Below are positions 6,143 through 7,972 of a DNA stretch of 7,972 nucleotides, one piece after another. This DNA is from an uncultured Oscillospiraceae bacterium. GTDB taxonomy: Bacteria; Bacillota; Clostridia; Oscillospirales; Oscillospiraceae. The notes under the pieces are model-generated. The model did no database searches. It saw nothing but the letters and a program-made list of their open reading frames with translations, and was not told where the DNA came from. The first letter of the stretch is position 1, and each line of letters opens with the position of its first letter. The position numbers and the translations under genes were made by a program. The DNA is taken from the NCBI GenBank assembly GCA_934515035.1, contig CAKSXP010000080.1:1-7972 (forward strand), written 5' to 3'.

Positions 6143-6646
6143 TCAAATTTTGCCTTCCAGAAGCTTGAGGAGAGCGTCAACGACATTGTCCGTGCCCTCC
6201 GCGCACTTTAACGTATAGTCTGCACAGCGCTCATACAGCGGCTTTCGCTGTTCGTAGATATCCGCGACGGTCATATCGTCCGGCGCCGCGACGCCGCGGG
6301 AAACACGGTTTGTGACGAGCCGCTTTTCAAGCTCCTCAACGGGCGTATCCAGCCACACCACAACGGCGTTTCTGCACAGATTCTCCATAGCATTTTCCGA
6401 GAACACCATACTTCCGCCCGTCGCGATAACGCATTTCTCCCGCTCGATCGACGCTCCGAGCCGCCCCTCTATCCTGATGAACTCTTCATAGCCTTTATCA
6501 GCGATGATTTCGGGCAGCTTCCTGTGTTCCGTTTCCGCAAGGAGTATGTCCGTATCGAGAAAGCCGTAACCCAGGCGTTTTGCGAGGATCACGCCGACTG
6601 TACTTTTGCCCGTGCCCGGCATTCCGATCAGGACAACGTTTTTCAT
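6143..6646 (-). CDS. Shikimate-kinase-family small-molecule kinase
   Basis: A 167-residue cytosolic P-loop kinase of the shikimate kinase fold (AroK-like), which in canonical members phosphorylates shikimate at the 3-hydroxyl. Visible: Walker A GMPGTGKST (8-16), FLDTD (29-33) with the acidic substrate-binding position, FIRIE (56-60) with Arg58 in the place of the shikimate-binding FRxxE, ATGGS (75-79), and QRKPLYERCAD (133-143) with the substrate-contacting Arg134. Two departures stand out. The usual GGG loop reads GGS, and the lid lacks the RPLL-type motif, reading NRVSRGVAAPDD (113-124). From memory, a group of anaerobe homologues shares these changes outside aromatic operons, so shikimate as substrate is plausible but unproven. 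The ATG overlaps the upstream stop (ATGA), with GGAGG 7 bases upstream inside the preceding gene, so it is translationally coupled to the SnoaL-like proteins. Confidence 0.85.
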   Translation of the reverse strand: MKNVVLIGMPGTGKSTVGVILAKRLGYGFLDTDILLAETEHRKLPEIIADKGYEEFIRIEGRLGASIEREKCVIATGGSMVFSENAMENLCRNAVVVWLDTPVEELEKRLVTNRVSRGVAAPDDMTVADIYEQRKPLYERCADYTLKCAEGTDNVVDALLKLLEGKI

Positions 6647-7425
6647 TTCCAGTCCTCCACACGGTATCTGTAAGAGTGGTCATAGTCGAAGCTCTCATAG
6701 GGCTCCGGCCAGGGAACGGGATTCTGGACGGTCTGCGTGAGGGAATAGCTGTTGTGCACATGCTCCGGCTCGTCGGTTATGGGGGCGTTCGGTCCGCCGC
6801 CGCCGGGGATCTGGCTGTCGTCCGCGTCCGCATCGGGCATGACGATACCCTTCAGGCACATGTCATAGCTCATCGCGGAGGGGTTGACCGCATCAAAGCC
6901 GGCCATGATGTCGGGGCAGACCTGAATAGTATAGAACTTCCACTCGCCGTTCTCGTCGCGCATATACTCAATGCCGTAGCGCTCCCATAGCCATGCGCCT
7001 TCGCGTTCCTTATTCATATTCAGCGTGGAGGATATCGTACCCGGCGTATAGAAATATGCCCTTGCGGATGCACCGTCCGCCGCGACCTCGATTATATCAG
7101 TCGCAAGCGTATGCATCGCGGCCTCTGACAGCGGTCTCGGGTCCAGACCCGCCACCTGCGGCCAGACCTGGCTCAGCTGAAGGAAGCAGCTGGTCCCCTT
7201 GCGCTCAAGGGAGCCGCCCCAGCCGAACTTGACGCCGGTCCAGCTGGTCCACTTTCCGAAGGAATGGCCCCAGGAAACTCCGTCGCTATGGATCCAGTAG
7301 TTATCTATTTCCTCGATATTTCTGCCGCCGCAGTGCATATAGCAATGGCGTGCATGGAGATTCTCCACCTCCTGACAGGCGGCCGCATTGCGGATCTTCT
7401 GCTCGGTCGTAAGATTTATCTTCAT
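6643..7425 (-). CDS. NTF2/SnoaL-like domain protein, second of two tandem paralogues
   Basis: A 260-residue protein with no signal peptide, so probably cytosolic. Residues about 8-170 fit an NTF2-like (SnoaL_4-type) cone fold: N-terminal helices with VENLHARHCYMHCGG (20-34), then strands including MHTLATDIIEVAADG (104-118) and WERYGIEYMRDENGEWKFY (147-165). The family contains dehydratases, isomerases and ligand binders acting on small, often polycyclic or aromatic molecules; the specific reaction is not readable here. The N-terminal half is rich in Trp, His and Cys. After the core comes an Asp- then Gly/Pro-rich linker (198-218) and a tail ending in YESFDYDHSYRYRVEDWK. It starts one base inside the upstream paralogue (TAATG) with GGGAGGA 8 bases before ATG, and its stop overlaps the kinase start. 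Sequence similarity to the upstream gene product is visible by eye. Family assignment is from recognition, not a search. Confidence 0.8.
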   Translation of the reverse strand: MKINLTTEQKIRNAAACQEVENLHARHCYMHCGGRNIEEIDNYWIHSDGVSWGHSFGKWTSWTGVKFGWGGSLERKGTSCFLQLSQVWPQVAGLDPRPLSEAAMHTLATDIIEVAADGASARAYFYTPGTISSTLNMNKEREGAWLWERYGIEYMRDENGEWKFYTIQVCPDIMAGFDAVNPSAMSYDMCLKGIVMPDADADDSQIPGGGGPNAPITDEPEHVHNSYSLTQTVQNPVPWPEPYESFDYDHSYRYRVEDWK

Positions 7426-7972
7426 TATATGGTCCTCCCTTCTCCGGTGCTGACAGACGCAAGGAAGCCCTCATAGGTATAGGGCGTAGTGTCCGCAAAG
7501 CTTCTGTAATCAACAGGCAGCTGCGGGAACGAGATTTGGTCGTTGTAAAGCGCCGTGTATATTTCGCCCGTATATGTCGGCTGTGCCGCGAGGAACACCT
7601 CGCGCTCGGGATAGTCGATTATCTGGTCGAACTTTGCAACCTCCCCAACCATCTCGGTGCGGCCCTTTCCGACCATGTACCAGGCGGGGTTGCCGTTGCG
7701 GTATTCGCGCTTTTCGGTGTTGAGCTCAAGCTCCGGATACGGGAAGCCCGCAACGTTCGTGAAATTGGTCCCGACAAAGACGTGCCATATTTTCCAGACT
7801 CCGTCCTCCTTTATGAAGTCGATGGCCATGCGCTCATTGACCCATTTGCCCTCGAGCTTGCCTTCACCGTTGGGCGCGGACTCGTAGCCAATGCCCATCC
7901 ACAGTCCCTGAGCGGTCTCTCCGTCCTCCGCCACATACAGAAGCTTGGTGGAAAACGGATGCATTGTCAGCG
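7425..7972 (-). CDS. NTF2/SnoaL-like domain protein, first paralogue (5' end beyond the window)
   Basis: The C-terminal 181 or so codons of a gene that continues past the right edge. An ATG exists at 7964, but codons for Leu-Thr precede it in frame without a stop and MHPFST is an internal strand motif of the family, so the true start lies outside. The visible part carries the same NTF2-like core segments as the next gene: MHPFSTKLLYVAEDGETAQG, W-x-x-ERMAIDFIKEDGVWKIWH. It then has a long C-terminal region (PELELNTEKREYRNG onwards) ending in FPQLPVDYRSFADTTPYTYEGF, which resembles the tail of its neighbour. No catalytic assignment is possible from this. Its TAA shares one base with the ATG of the second paralogue, so the two are coupled and may form a hetero-oligomer, since NTF2-like domains usually dimerise (inference). 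Confidence 0.8.
   Translation of the reverse strand, partial: LTMHPFSTKLLYVAEDGETAQGLWMGIGYESAPNGEGKLEGKWVNERMAIDFIKEDGVWKIWHVFVGTNFTNVAGFPYPELELNTEKREYRNGNPAWYMVGKGRTEMVGEVAKFDQIIDYPEREVFLAAQPTYTGEIYTALYNDQISFPQLPVDYRSFADTTPYTYEGFLASVSTGEGRTI
7434..7440 (-). promoter_or_regulatory. Ribosome binding site for the second SnoaL-like gene, inside the first
   Basis: On the minus strand GGGAGGA lies 8 bases before the ATG at 7425-7423, inside the last codons of the upstream paralogue (encoding the EGRTI end). It allows reinitiation or independent loading at the TAATG junction. Confidence 0.7.

Noticed and set aside
7425..7964. A complete gene starting at the ATG at 7964
   Set aside because: The frame continues upstream to the window edge, and the MHPFST residues match an internal strand of the paralogue (MHTLAT at residue 104), so this is a truncated gene.

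Overview
The window looks like a chromosomal segment of an anaerobic, gut-type Firmicute of the class Clostridia, perhaps near Oscillospirales or Ruminococcaceae. That placement is an inference. It rests on strong AGGAGG-type ribosome binding sites, moderately GC-rich coding sequence, Gram-positive-style lipoprotein signal peptides, a bacterial serpin, a type II dehydroquinase, and a MetA/MetY methionine route. Standard stops (TAA and TGA) end several intact genes, so I see no alternative genetic code. No phage, IS transposase, CRISPR array, rRNA or tRNA was seen.

Left half, plus strand. The window opens inside a type II 3-dehydroquinate dehydratase gene (aroQ) whose reading frame carries a TGA at 13-15. 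Next come a Mrp/NBP35 Fe-S carrier ATPase with its own sigma-A-like promoter, an acidic lipoprotein of unknown function, and a lipid-anchored serpin. The two lipoprotein genes are separated by about 210 bases that hold an 86-nt imperfect hairpin followed directly by a near-perfect terminator hairpin.

Right half, minus strand. A bicistronic metY-metA unit encodes direct sulfhydrylation: MetA should acetylate homoserine (Glu111 points to acetyl-CoA) and MetY should convert O-acetylhomoserine plus sulfide to homocysteine. It has a strong extended -10 promoter and a short leader with no room for a riboswitch. Its terminator is built from the last codons of metA and lies between the convergent serpin and metA ends. 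Upstream on the minus strand lies a tightly coupled operon of two tandem NTF2/SnoaL-like paralogues (the first cut by the window edge) and a shikimate-kinase-family kinase, closed by a clear terminator.

The least explained part is this SnoaL-like/SnoaL-like/small-kinase operon. Overlapping stop and start codons (TAATG and ATGA) suggest coupled expression, but no pathway can be named from sequence alone. The second point of interest is the serpin, whose reactive loop is rich in small residues; the third is the double-hairpin intergenic element.
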